Of a stretch of 64,000 nt of DNA, positions 47,916 through 60,130 are shown piece by piece; position 1 is the stretch's first letter, and every line of letters begins with the position of its first letter. The translations under genes were made by a program, and so were the position numbers. Source of the DNA: Okapia johnstoni. Lineage: Eukaryota; Chordata; Mammalia; Artiodactyla; Giraffidae. Below the pieces are notes generated by a model. It was not told the DNA's origin, ran no database searches, and saw only the letters and a list, made by a program, of their open reading frames with translations. The DNA lies in NCBI GenBank assembly GCA_024291935.2, contig CM044320.1, positions 52,518,001 to 52,582,000 of the forward strand. The letters run 5' to 3'.

Positions 47916-49029
47916 TAAATAAAAAGAAGACCATTCCTAGTAAAACTGTGCAAAGACAGCCTCCAAAGCGGCTCATCAAAGAAGTCAGAATGTTTTTGAA
48001 AGCAACAACATTTTGACTCTCAAGAGCAACACTGGAAATGAGTAAGTAACATTTTCAATGTACTAAAAGAGAATAATTTCCAAGCTTGAATTCTCTACTC
48101 CATAAAAATTTATTTCCTAGATAATGTAAAACAATGACATTTGTCAGGCAAACAAAAATTGAGAGTGTTTGCCTCCAGAAGATGCTCACCAAAAGAAATT
48201 TCAAAATATATATTTCAACAGAAGTGATCCTAAATGGAATGTCTAAAACGCAAGAGGGAATAGAAAGCAAAGCAAATGTTGAATATATAGAAAATTCTAA
48301 AGGAAAATAACTCTTGTATAAAATAAAAATAACATTATCTTGGTTATTAAAAAGAAAATGTACAATAATATAAGTCATTACAGGAATAAAGACATTATTC
48401 ATTGACTTTAAAACTGATAAGTATGTATGTTGTCTTGAGGGGTAACCACTAAAAGCACAGCAAAAGCATGCATAAATTTCAAAATTCAGAGAGTAAAAAT
48501 GAATGAGAAAAATAATCAATCCCCAAAATGAGAGAAAGACAGAAAACTGAGAGAAGTAAAAGTTTAAAATAATATGGTAGATTTCAAAACAAATGCAGTA
48601 GCATTTATATTAAGTGTGACTGGATTAACTTTGCTAGTCAAAATACAATGTTGTCAGACTGCATTTTAAAATATCCAAGTATATATTTTTATTTAAAAAT
48701 ACAACTAAAACACAAGGACACAAAAGGGTTGAAAGCAAAAGGCTGGAAAAAGAAATATTGTGAAAATAATAACCATGAGAAAGTCATTTTCCTCTAGTAA
48801 TATCAAACAAGGCAGACTTTATGAGGGAAAAAGCATTCTTATGAAAAGGTCAGAAGTCACTTCAAAATAACAAAATACTGAAATCTCCAAGAAGTCACAC
48901 TTGTCATTCTGATTGCACCTAAGAACAAAGCCTCCAATTACATAAAGCAAAATTTGACAGAACTACAAGAAAAAACCAAAACAACAACAATCCCAGTGAC
49001 AGAATTAAATGGTAAAATCTCTTGAACAC

Positions 49030-49215
49030 ATAGGTTTGAATTGTACATCTCCTACTTTATGAGAATTTTTTTCAACAAATATGTACTATTATACACAATC
49101 TGTGGTTGGCTGAATCCACAAATGTGGATGTGGAAAGCCAACTGTAAAGTTACACATAGATTTTTCACCTGTGTAGAAAGCCGACACCCTGACTCCTATG
49201 TTGTTCAAGGGTCAA
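49030..49215 (+). repeat. Tigger-like MITE fossil
   Basis: AATCTGTGGTTGGCTGAATC, AACTGTAAAGTTACACATAG and GTTGTTCAAGGGTCAAC are characteristic of TcMar-Tigger derivatives. Sits inside old L1 sequence. Confidence 0.6.
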
Positions 49216-49922
49216 CACTTCTTGATTTAAAAAAATAAGAAGCCAAACAAAAATAGAAAAGTCAGGAAGGATACAGAGTGCCTGAATAAGACTACACAAA
49301 CTGACCTATTGCACATATATCAACACTGCCTGAGCAACTGAGGAGGGCACATGCTTTTTAAGAGCAATGGAATATTGACACAAGAAACGTTTCCTGGTGA
49401 AAAAGCAAGTTTCAACAAATGACAGTTATACAGAATATTTTTTATTAACACAGAACAAAATAATCTAGGAATAAATAACAAAAGATAACTAGAAAAGCTT
49501 CATATAGTTTGTAATTTCAGAAACATGTTGAAATGACTTGTAAGTCAAAGAAGAAATCATATTGGAAATTTTAAAAGTTATTTTTTACTGAAAGATGATG
49601 ACAATACTATAATAAAAACTTGTAGGATGAAGCCAAAGCAAAATTTAGAGAGAAAGTGATAGCCTTAAATGCATAGATTAAGAAAGAAAGGACTAAATAT
49701 TGAGCTAAACATCTATCTCAAGAAGTCAGTTAGGAAAAGAAAACACATACACACATAAAAAAAAAAAAACAGTACAAGAAAGATATATAGGATTAATGAA
49801 ATAAAATTAATTAATGAGAAATCTCTGGTGACAATAACTACGAAAGAATGCACAGATAAGCAATATAAAGTGTCAAAAGGGACACTTCAGTTACAAATAC
49901 ACTGATTGGTTAAAAAGATGAG

Positions 49923-50046
49923 CCTGTGTGCTTAGTTGCTCAGTCGTGTCTGACTCTGCAACTCCAAGGACTGTAGCCCACCAGACTCCTCTGTCCATGA
50001 GATTCTCCAGGCATGAATACTGGAATGGGTAGCCATTGCCTTATCC
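49923..50046 (-). mobile_element. Bov-A SINE with 11-bp target-site duplication
   Basis: AAAAAGATGAG at 49912-49922 and 50047-50057, exact, around an antisense Bov-A unit. Confidence 0.93.
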
Positions 50047-50170
50047 AAAAAGATGAGAGAAATTTTAAATAAAATGGAAAAATTCCTAGAAAAAGCAACT
50101 TTAGACAAAACTGACTCAAGAAGAAATAGAAAACCCCAATGTTCTGTCACAGGGGTGACAGTTAAAATAC

Positions 50171-50400
50171 TTAAAACTTCTTTTGACACATTCACTTACC
50201 ATTACAACATATATTAGCCCAACCAGAACTGATACCAGCTCTGAAAACCAGCACATTGTTAGTACCATTGCTTAATGACTGCCTCTAACTATGGAGAATT
50301 ATATCACTAGTCTTATATTGTCTCACAACAAAAACATAAGTGCTTTACTTTGATAAACTCTTAGCAAGTGTCTGAGGAAAAGGGTTACCCTAAACTTAAA
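50171..50400. other. Unassigned sequence between old L1 and BovB
   Basis: No family recognised; ends directly at the BovB start. Confidence 0.35.
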
Positions 50401-51462
50401 ACCCTGGACTGTGTGGATCACAACAAACTGTGGAAAATTCTTAAAGAGAAGGGAATACCAGACCACCTTACCTGCCTCCTGAGAAATCTATATGCAGGTC
50501 AAGAAACAACAGTTAGAATCAGACATGGAACAACAGACTGGTTCCAAATTGGGAAAGGAATATGTCAAGGCTGTATATTGTCACCCTGCTTATTTAACTT
50601 ATATCCAGAGTACATCATGAGAAATGCCTGGCTGGATGAAGCACAAGCTGGAATCAAGATTGCTAGTAGAAATATCAATAACCTCAGATATGGAGATGGC
50701 ACCACCGTTATGGCAGAAAGCGAAGAAGAACTAAAAATCCTCTTGATAAAAGTGAAAGGGGAGAGTGAAAAAGTTGGTTTAAAACTCAACATTCAAAAAA
50801 CTGAGATCATGGCATCCGGTCCCATCCCTTCATGGCAAATAGACGGAGAAACAATGGAAACAGTGACAGACTTTATTTCGGGGTCTCCAAAATCAGATGG
50901 TGACTGCAGCCATGAAATTAAAAGATGCTTGCTCCTTGGAAGAAAAGCTATGACCAACCTAGACAGCATATTAAAAAGCAGAGACATTACTTTACCAACA
51001 AAGGTCCGTCTAGTCAAAACTATGGTTTTTCCAGTAGTCATGTATGGATGTAAGAGTTTGGCTATAAAGAAAGCTGAGCACTGAAGAACCGACGCTTTTG
51101 AACTATGCTGTTGGAGAAGACTCTTGAGAGTCCCTTGGACTGCAAGGAGATTCAACCAGTCAATCCTAAAGGAAGTCAGTCCTGAATATTCATTGGAAGG
51201 GCTGATGCTGAAGCTGAAACTCCAATACTTTGGCCACCTGAAGCAAAGAACTGACTCATTGGAAAAGACTATGATGCTGGGAAAGATTGAAGGCAGGAGG
51301 AGGCGGGGACGACAGAGGATGAGATGGTTGGATGGCATCACCAACTTGATGGATATGAGTTTGAGCAAGCTCTGGGAGTTGGTTATGGACAGGGAAGCCT
51401 GGCATGCTGCAGCCATGGGGTAGCAAAGAGTCGGACACGACTGAGCGACTGAACTGAACTGA
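50401..51462 (+). mobile_element. BovB, 5' truncated, catalytic box changed to YGDG
   Basis: Reading 50368-51084 begins at the DCVDHNKLWKIL block and shows GCILSPCLFNLYPEY and NNLRYGDGTTVMAE, so two catalytic-box positions differ from YADD. It ends at a TGA where other copies have CGA (KKAEHR). The remainder reads from 51124. 3' end ACTGAACTGAACTGAG. Inactive. Confidence 0.92.
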
Positions 51463-51660
51463 GCTCAGTGGTAAAGAATTCGCCTGCCATGCAGGAGATG
51501 CAAGAGTCTCTGGTTTGATCCCTGGGTCAGGAAGATCCCCTGGAGAAGGAAATGGCAACCCACTCCAGTATTCTTGCCTGGATAATCCCCATAAACAGAG
51601 AAGCCTGGTGGGCTACAGTCCATGGGACTGCAAGAGTCAGACACAACTTAGCAACTAAAT
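51463..51660 (+). mobile_element. Bov-tA SINE lacking its first bases, abutting BovB
   Basis: Starts abruptly at GCTCAGTGGTAAAGAATTCG, without the usual TTCCCTGGTG head, right at the BovB 3' end, and runs to TTAGCAACTAAATCACC. Confidence 0.85.
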
Positions 51661-51694
51661 CACCACCACAAACTTACACAAACTTCACCATTGA

Positions 51695-52340
51695 ACAGAA
51701 AACCATGATTTTATTTATCAGTGAATTTTATGAGCCTAACAAAAGCCTAATGCAGAAAATATCTGACAAAGATAGCACAAAAAGGAAAAATTATAGCCCA
51801 ATATTACTCTTGAGTGAGTCGCTCAGTTGTGTCCAACTCTTCGCAACCCCATGGACTATACAGTCCATGGAATTTTCCAGGCCAGAATACTGGAGTGGGT
51901 ATACTTTCCCTCCTCCACAGGATCTTCCCAACCCAGGGATCGAACCTAGGTCTCCCGCATTGCAGGTGGATTCTTTACCAGCTGAGCCACAAGGGAAGCC
52001 CCATTTCTCTTGACAGCAGTGGCAAAAATTCGTTAGGAAACACTAGCCAACCGAATCCAATAAAATTAATACATCATGACCAATTTCAGGAGCACACAGT
52101 TGATTTAACATATAAAATCAACTACCATATTAAAAGAGATAAGTCATAAAGTCATCTTAATAGATACAGTAAAATATTCATGATAAAACTTTATATCCAA
52201 GTGGAAGTAGGAGAAAATCTCCTTAATGTGATAAAGGGTAACTATAAGAAAACATTAAACGTCACGTATAATGGTGATACACTGTAAAGTTTCTTTTTAA
52301 GTTCAGGAAAAGGGAAAATGATTAACAGGAATCAGACATT
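51695..52340 (+). mobile_element. Ancient L1 RT-region fragment, sense, split by Bov-tA
   Basis: AAAGATAGCACAAAAAGGAAAA, ACCGAATCCAATAAAATTAA, CATGACCAATTTCAGGAGC and TTCATGATAAAAC follow L1 RT order. Ends about 170 bp from exon 4. Confidence 0.75.
51815..52003 (-). mobile_element. Bov-tA SINE
   Basis: Antisense Bov-tA of the variant with GGACTATACAGTCCATGG, head ending CTGAGCCACAAGGGAAGCCC. Confidence 0.9.
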
Positions 52341-52512
52341 CTCAATATTTCTTAGTTACTTGCACAGTCATTTTACTAGCCAATATAGATTCTAAATTGC
52401 TGTACATTTCTGTTTATACAATTAGAGGATATTCTCTACTCTTAAAGTTATCATGGCTCCGTTAAACTTTACATCCAAATGTAAGATTTAGCTTTGTAAT
52501 TATATTACATAC

Positions 52513-52686
52513 CATAGGTTCTGTTTCCTTTGGAGGTTTTTCCAGGGGAGGAATGTACCACTGAAAGCAAAGTTCTTTGTTTAAAGCTTGTGTTGCCACA
52601 ACTGATGGCACCACGTCTCCGTATGATGGGCTGGTAATGGTTTTCAATGATAAATCGGAGTGTAGAGAAGCATCAGTTACTCCTGT
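52513..52686 (-). CDS. Internal coding exon 4 of 7 (possible CFAP54)
   Basis: Seen: acceptor TTTGTTCCCCAG and donor CCTATG|GTATGT enclose 174 bp, exactly 58 codons, phase 0 at both ends. The first half is serine/threonine-rich (TGVTDASLHSDLSLKT), probably a linker. The second half has NKELCFQWYIPPLEKPP followed by KETEPM, which looks like the start of a folded segment. With the next exon it reads ETEPM-VLLLYAYN. A decayed L1 ends about 170 bp downstream of the donor. The QWY..P..E pattern followed by a hydrophobic strand reminds me of central-apparatus C1d proteins (CFAP54/CFAP46 type), but I cannot confirm it without a protein search. Confidence 0.9.
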
Positions 52687-55600
52687 CTGGGGAACAAACA
52701 GAAACATCCACTTTATTGCTGGCAATGAATGTATTCAATATGTAAGACATTCATTCAATTTTCATTCAATAGTGACTATACTGGAAAACTCTGGGAATCA
52801 TCTCAGCTTGCTTTATGGATGTAAGTCTTAAAACCTCCCAATTACCACAGAGAAGATTCTTCTGTGGAAAAAAATATGCTTCAAAACCCAGTGGACTCAA
52901 CAAATGTCTTCCACTTTGGTGAATATCCAAGAGTAACGATCTAGAGGGGAAATATCAGTGCTATCACTTCAGTCTCGAGATCACCATAGAGTCTAAGAAC
53001 ATCTACTTTTCTTCTGGCTTATTCATTGGTGTATATATACTAAGGGTTTGGCTACAATTTATTATCTGCTTTCCAATAGCATTTTTTTTTTTTTGCAGTA
53101 CCTTATGAAAAACAAGACACAGTTTTTGTTCTAAGAGGTCAAAATCCATTACTTTCATTCCCTCTTTAAATGAATGTGCCTGGTTTGCAAGTTTAGTCTT
53201 GATTAATCTGGGCCCAGCTCATCTGATAGAACTTGGTCGCTGAATCAGGAGTTTTCAAGAAGCATAAATGTGTAGATTGCAATTGGTGATTTCATAAAAT
53301 ATTTACTTAGTTCTTTAAGGTAGCTAAAAAAAGTAAAGCATGATTGCTGTCAACAAAAGTAAAGTCTGGCCAGAGAGATAATAATAATGATAATAATATC
53401 TCACTTCTAAAAAGGACCTTCTTCAATGGAGTGTAAACTATTTTCAAAATTAATTTCTCATTATTCCCAAGATTACAGTGTGGTAACTGGAAAGCAATTC
53501 TTCTACTAAATCTTGACCTCCAAAGGCATCTCAAGGTTTGGTGACCAAGGGGAACATGTCAGTGACTATAAAGAAAGGCCTGGTGTTTCTGTAACATTCT
53601 CTACCTTCCATTTCTGAGCCTATTCAAGATACAACTGAAGACTGTCAATGCAAAGTCTTCAAAACAAAATAAAAAGAGAAATAAATACATTGACCTTTCT
53701 GGTTGTCTACTGATAAAAGAAAAAAAATGTCTTGACTGAAAGGTAATACTAAAGGTGAAAACTATTTTAAAATGTCTAGAGACGATCATAAAATGATATG
53801 ATAGGCCAGAATCCTCATGTATTAGCAGAAGGATACTAAAACCATGACCGACATGCACAATAAATAAAATGACTAACTCTATGTCAGGCAGTTCATCAAA
53901 AAATCAGGTAAATAATTGATTCAGGAAAAACAATGTTCATTTTTTTTTCAAATCTGAGTGGCTTTCAGAGCTTCTGACAACTATTTTAGCAAAGAATTCA
54001 TATTTAATAGCTAACTAAGTGGAGAAAAATAAAAAGTAAATACTTTCTATGTCAACATATATATAGTGTTTATTCACACAATAGCCTAATAATAATGAAC
54101 TGCAACAGAAATCAATATTAATATAGGCATTTAATTTTCTTTTCTCTTTTAAAAAACACAATATCTAATTCCTAATGGGATTAATTACATAAGCTAGTCA
54201 ATGGGCTATACACTGGGTACTTTTGATATGTTTGATTTATTCTTTGAAAGGACTGAAACAACAGACCTACCAGAAGCACTCTTGTTCATCAAGTACTATA
54301 AACATCAAGTCACTCTGCACTAATCAAATGTTTGACCTTACGCAGTCTGTCACGGGCACACAGACTAAACATGAATAACTCAGCATTGTGCACCATTTTA
54401 ATCATGTCCTTTCTGGAATTTTTTATGTAATTTGTTTGGCGTCTTTGTTTTTCCATCATAAAGCTTCAATAGACTTGACGACAGGCAGACTCACAAAGCT
54501 GATGAGCATGACATGTATATATGACGGTTCTGGAAATGCATCTACTTCTTTGTGGGGGGAAAAACAGGTTTAAGTACAAAATTATGGGGAGGGCTTGATT
54601 GAAATGGCCTCCTGAGTGATTAAAGGCTCAGAAATGTTATTATAAAAGTCAGCCAAGCTTGGAGTTTACTTTTTAAAAAATGCAAAAGGCTTTATGCTCA
54701 TTAGCTGTCTACCCCAGTGAAACGAACACATGATTAGGTGGCTTGCACCTGTCAGGCAAGCGACAGTGATCTCCAGGGCTGATTATTCTGGGAGAGTGTT
54801 CCACTAATTATATCAAAATAAAGAGCAAACACAGTGAAACAACTCTCTGATATCATTACTGCATTAGAAATATTGTATGTATTTACACTGTGTTCAAGGT
54901 TGTACGTTTGGAGCACCATCCTTAGGAACTGGGTAATGATAGCTGCCCTTAATAATGAAATGCTCAGCAAAGCTCCTTTCAGAACAGTATTTAAGAAATC
55001 ACATACATTAGTTTCCAAACTCTTATAAAATATTCACAAGGATACATCCACTGAAACTATAGTTCTCTACCTTCTCATTCTCTCTCTTCTATTCCAAAAC
55101 ACCTGAGGTATCTTGGATTCCTTGTGGAAGGAATCCTCAAGACAGTCTCAGGTCCTAGGAGGACTCAGACAGTGGTGTTAGATGGAAATGATCTGATCCT
55201 ACTCTACAGGTTCCTGCCAGGTGGAGGGCCAGACATTAACAGTACATCCCAGGCCTTTTCACCTTCTCTCTGTTCTCTCCCTAGAGAGAGTTATTTGATC
55301 AGTGAATTTGAGAAAAAGAATTTTGGATATGCATAATTCTACTCTTCTTCCAAGCATACTGTTTTCAGGAAGTGAACATCCTCTGCTCCTTCATGCAACC
55401 AATTTTAAAAGGGTTTCTGTCCCCACAGGTTTTAAAGAGACCTGTAATGACCCCCCTCTCCACCAAAACCCATCAGCCTAGACTGGTAGAACTGTCAACT
55501 TTGCTAATCACTACTAGGGAGACCATTTACCAGTAAATATAAACCATATCCTACAATATCAATGGCATGACTCATAAAGTAAGGTATTTTTTAATCTCAG

Positions 55601-55892
55601 TATGTCTTACTCTTTTATTTCTCAAATGACTTAGAATCTGGGACAGGAAATAGGGGCACTGAGTTTGGGGCATTCCAATACTTCCAGTATCTAGGAAGTA
55701 ATCTGAAAAATCCTCCCGTGTGGATTGCAATACACTGCCCTGGGGGCAATAACCCCAGTTGAGACTCACTTAACTGAATCCATAAATATTCCTTAGTGGA
55801 TCTTTCCACTACTTTTTAAAATCACCCTCCTCTCTTGTTTCAAAGAATGATTTTTTCAAAATTTTATTCTTATTTACCCCAAACACAAGGTT
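52687..55892. other. Long repeat-poor intron stretch
   Basis: Over 3 kb with only short T or A runs (a T run at about 53084-53095). No exon accepted. Possible non-coding conserved DNA; see findings. Confidence 0.5.
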
Positions 55893-56212
55893 GAAAGTGA
55901 AAGTGAAAACAGCTCAGTCGTGTCTGATTCTTTGTGACCCCATGGACTATACAGTCTGTGGAATTCTCCAGGCCAGAATACTGGAGTGGATAGCCTTTCC
56001 CTTCTCCAGGGGATCTTCCCAACCTGGGGATTGAACCCAGGTCTCCTGGACTGCAGGCAGATTCTTTATCAGCTGAGCCACAAGGGAAGCCCAAGAATAT
56101 TGGTGTGGGTAGCCTATCCCTTCTCTAGGGGATCTTCCCCACCCAGGAATTGAACTGGGGTCACTTGCATTGCAGGCGGATTCTTTACCAACTGAGCTAT
56201 CAGGGAAGCCCT
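55893..56212 (-). mobile_element. Bov-tA SINE with duplicated head segment
   Basis: Antisense Bov-tA of the same variant as 51815. The part from AGAATACTGGAGTGG to GGGAAGCCC (55977-56092) is followed by a diverged second copy (56094-56212). Confidence 0.85.
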
Positions 56213-57742
56213 AAACATAAGGTTACTATACTCCAGTAGGATAAGATGAGCAAAGGTTCCCATTGGGAACAAGCCACATTTTCACTTCTCTGGGACAGCT
56301 GACAACAGAAACATGAATGTGTCTGGTATGGGTATAATTGTAAAAATTAAAGGGCTATATGGTGAAATCCAAAGTCAAGATAACTCAAAATAAATCAGTG
56401 GTTTTTTTTTCCCCCTAGTTTTGAAAGAATTCTATGCAAATGACTTGATTTATTCATTTCACAAATACATATTGAAAATTTACTATGTTCTCTTGGGTTC
56501 TCTACTATAATTTCAAAGCAGAACATACAAACCTTGTCCACAAACGTTCTCACCCTCCTGCCCCCATTGTATCTGCTAATGGTGTTACCATGCTCTAGGG
56601 ATCACAGACAGAGGTTCCAAATGATGGGATAAAACTTTTCTCATTCCCTCTTCTTCTCTTGCTGTCACCATAGAGTCACTAAGGTGTTTTGTTTCCAATT
56701 TTACTTATGCAACCTCTTTTATATCCATCTTCATCCCCATTCCTCATGACCATAAGCTTGGCTGTTTCATCATCTCTTTCTCAGATAACTTCCTTTCACT
56801 TATACTTTGCCAATCAGCCTTACATGCTACTGACAGTAGAACTAACATTTTGATTTTCATATTCTTTCTGCTATTAACCTTGCCATTTTTTCTTAAAGAG
56901 CATCTGTGAGGTGCTGCCATTTTCTTTTGTGCTAACTTTACCAATCTTTCTCTACTACCACACCAGAGACTATGCCTTATCCACTCCTGCTTTCTCCACC
57001 ACCTGAGTGTCTGGCATATTGTTAGTATCCAACATATGTTTGTTGAACATACCAAATTTGAAACAAATCTCCATTTTTACTGAAACTCTTTATACTTTTT
57101 CAACATCTTACAATCCACTCATTTTGGTAATTTATTTAAAAATAACTATTATAGAAGACCCTAGTGGCTTGTTCAAGACCCTCTTTATGTCTCTTCAATA
57201 GATAACTTAAAAGAGGTTTCCATATTACATATTTTGGGGAAGTCCATCCAATTGAATAACACTTTCCCTCCCCCTACAAAATCTTCAAACTTTTAATTTA
57301 CCTAAAAACTTACCCTTTACCCTTAGCACACTCATGATTGCTAAAAATAAAAAATGAATGCTTTTTATTACACATGTAAAACAAAGGTACAGAAATTGGG
57401 TATAGATTGAGAAATTCTCAGTCTAGTTTCCTTATAGGGTATTATATTGAAATTTGTATAACTTCTTGGCAAAATGACTCTGGGAAGTTGTGATGTGTAG
57501 GAATATAGAAAAGTCTGAGACATTTTGAAGGCTTATAAGAGCAGCAAAACAGAACATATGAAAACAGAAAACCAGCATGTCAGGTTGGCTTTTCTCTGTG
57601 GTAAACGTTTCCTCAGGTAAAACCTCTGAGGAAAATAAAAACCTTTGTGTCAGTATGGAGGTTAATGTGCTTCTTTCGGAAATAAGAGGATGATTAAGTC
57701 TTCCAAAAAAAATGTATAATTATATAATGTTTTAAACATTAC
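56213..57742. other. Intron sequence, unassigned
   Basis: 56600-57050 may be an old LINE2-type remnant (TATGCCTTATCCACTCC, TTTGTTGAAC) but is too weak to call. Confidence 0.4.
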
Positions 57743-57966
57743 CTTGCTTGCTGAATCATATAAGACTCTTTCTGGAACAGGTGGATTTTCCATGACTTGA
57801 AATAGTTCTTTTGGAAAGTCATCAATACAAGAAGAAGAATATAGCTGTAAGAATCTTTTAAGGAAAAAATGCATTTCTTTTTGGCGCAAAATCAATCCAG
57901 AGTTAAAAAAAGAAGTGAGAAGAGTATCATCTGGCAACGACATCCCAGATCCTGGCTTCAGAGATG
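57743..57966 (-). CDS. Internal coding exon 3 of 7 (possible CFAP54)
   Basis: Seen: acceptor GTTTTTCCTTTAAG and donor AGCAAG|GTAATG on the minus strand enclose 224 bp (2 nt plus 74 codons), the largest exon here. The peptide runs from SLKPGSGMSLPDD through an amphipathic helical part (LILRQKEMHFFLKRFLQLY) to a proline-rich end, ENPPVPERVLYDSASK. It ends in phase 0, matching the phase-0 start of the next exon. The charged helical character fits the TPR-like or all-helical ciliary scaffold proteins (inference). A Met codon inside the exon is not treated as a start, because the frame is open through the acceptor and continues from the preceding exon. Confidence 0.9.
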
Positions 57967-59425
57967 CTTAAAGGAAAAACAAAAACTACTATAGAATCAT
58001 GTTAGATAACAGAATGGTCTCAATATTGCTGTCCTTTGCTTGCTAATTTCATTCTTGCACGTTCCCACCTCACCCAGTGGCTGCCCATGACCTTCCTCCA
58101 TTTTTTAAGCTTATACACTAACAGAATTGCTTCTGGTCACAGGAAGGAAAGAACACCTCAGAACACTGTGATCCTACTTCTGGTTTCAAGCTTAACAAAG
58201 CAAAACATTCAATCTAGCTGTCTTATTTGGGAATCCCCATCCCCAGCCAAGAAAATCTTAAAGCAAAAACTCAAGTTCAGGTAATTTATTTGAAAACAGA
58301 TCTCAAGTGAGAGAATGGGAAATGTGGGACAGAAAAGAGTCAGCGAGAGCGAGTTAGGAAAGGGCTCCAGCTACGGTCAAGGAGAGCTCAGTCCTGCTGA
58401 GGACCTCCTAAGAAAAAACACGGAAAACTGTTCCATCAGGGGGCTGGCATGCTGGAATATCTATCAACCAGCTCCCTCCCTCAGCAGTTGCAGGTTACTC
58501 CTGAATGTGTGCAGTTTCTGGTACTTCCAGGCTATCCTGCCTGTATGCTGGACCTCAGTCACTCCTAAGAAAGCCCAGGGCAGAAAGAAGTAAAATGTGC
58601 ATGATTTACATGGGAGATACCAGCAGGTGAACCCAGGGGAAGCTTGAATCGATAACAGGAGGGCATCACTGGGGCCCACTGTGCTGGATTATATCCACTT
58701 CCTTCGCTACTGAACTGGCCCTATCACGATGCACCTTTTACCCACCAACCTTCCTAGTGCTTGCCTCTCCCATCACTAACTCTGATAACCATGCTGAGCT
58801 GCTCTGTGACTTGGCCTCTTTGCCCTGCTGATTTCCCCGTCACTGGGTGCTGCCTTAGTCAAGCTGTCTTTCCCAGTTGTTTGCCCTCATAAGCAACACT
58901 GGCTCACCAATTTCATGGGCACAGATAAACACATTGTCACAACACCACAAGAGGAGAGAATGTGACACAGATTATAACAGGTTTTTTTTTTTTTTTTTGG
59001 CTATTCTTTAGAGAGCACCAATGATTTTAAAATAAGAACAACAACAAACAAAACTCAAAATTTTATGGAGTTAAATATCCTGTCTTTCTCTTTAAATACT
59101 AAATATTCTCTCCTTAATGCCAAAGATTTCGCCTTGTTCATTTTATAAGCTGTCACATTAGGGTCACTCTGATTCTTAACTGTTCTGAGCCATACGGCAC
59201 TTCAGTAGTCTTGGGGGAAGTCTCTGGATGCCTCCTTCTAAGGATGTTTTTAAATACATTGAAATTCTGTTCTTTTCAAAGGTCCCTGTATATCAGGCGA
59301 AGAACCCCCAGAATTTCCATCTTCTGATGAGAGTTCACTCAGAAAGATGTCAAACATATTTTATAGTTCTAAGTAAGAAACATGACTTAATAACTGGAAA
59401 GGAATATGTTCTTTCAAAGACCTAC
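57967..59425. other. Intron between exons 2 and 3
   Basis: Contains a T run at 58982-58999. A 92-codon plus-strand reading at 58315-58593 has no support. No mobile element recognised. Confidence 0.5.
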
Positions 59426-59599
59426 CTAGCAATTTGCTCATAGTATTAATTCTTTGTAAATGAATATAGTAGCGCAGCAGAAGAATCCATGTAATATCCA
59501 CTTTAATTGGGTTTTTTTTCTGAGAATCTACATCCTCATATATCTCTTCACTAAGGTAAGAAAATGTACAGCCAGTCTGGAAGACAACTTGGTAGTTAT
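59426..59599 (-). CDS. Internal coding exon 2 of 7 (possible CFAP54)
   Basis: Seen: acceptor TTTACTTTCAG and donor TGCTAG|GTAGGT on the minus strand enclose 174 bp (2 nt, 57 codons, 1 nt) with no stop. The peptide starts NYQVVFQTGCTFSYLSEE, has an acidic and then lysine-rich middle, and ends in a hydrophobic helix-like stretch, ITWILLLRYYIHLQRI, followed by NTMSKLL. The last nucleotide joins CA of the next exon to give Ala. There is no signal peptide and the hydrophobic stretch is short and mixed, so a soluble helical protein is more likely than a membrane one. The intron to the next exon is about 1.46 kb. Exon structure is well supported; the gene name is a tentative family guess. Confidence 0.85.
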
Positions 59600-59799
59600 C
59601 TGAAAGTAAAAAAAAAATTTAGAATACAAATATTATGTTTTCCTTGAAAAATAACCATATGTGAAAAAAAAAAGCACAATTTGTAAAGGAAATATTGACA
59701 CTTAGGCTTGCAGTCAATTAAAAATAATTTGTATCACAATCGTAAATAACAAACCATGGACCGAGAAAACATGTTTAGAACACAAATTATCTTCTCTCT

Positions 59800-60130
59800 A
59801 CTATGTAATCAATAAAAAGTCAGACAGTCCAACAGAAACATGGGCAAAGAATTTCAACAGGCAACTTGTAGAAAAGGAAAACCAAATGACCAAAATTTTT
59901 AGCACCATTAAAAATCAGATAAATTAAGATGAAATACCATTTCACATTCCTCAGCAATTGACAGAAACTAAAATCTGAAAGCAATAAATGTGAAGATAAC
60001 ATAATTCTCATATACTACTTGTGAGAGCAAATTCGTGGGCAGAGGCTAATAAAATTCTAAATGCAGATACTCAGATACATGTACCAGGAGTCCCCCACAA
60101 GATACTCATGGCAGCGTTGTTTGTTACAAA
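59800..60130 (+). repeat. Possible old L1 3' fragment
   Basis: CATGGGCAAAGAATTTCAAC, AAATACCATTTCACATTCC and CATGGCAGCGTTGTTTGTTAC recall the L1 ORF2 C-terminus. Divergent. Lies in the intron between exons 1 and 2. Confidence 0.45.

Larger units (their letters stand above)
47990..50170 (+). mobile_element. Ancient L1 (L1M type), sense, interrupted
   Basis: Old L1 internal wording: GAATTCTCTACTCCATAAAA, TTGCCTCCAGAAGATGCTC, AGCCAAAGCAAAATTTAGAG, AAATTCCTAGAAAAAGCAAC. Continues with the part at 51695-52340. Contains a Tigger-like piece at 49030-49215 and a Bov-A at 49923-50046. Confidence 0.7.

Noticed and set aside
48055..48519. 154-codon minus-strand reading rich in Phe and Ile
   Set aside because: Antisense of AT-rich old L1 sequence; composition alone explains it.
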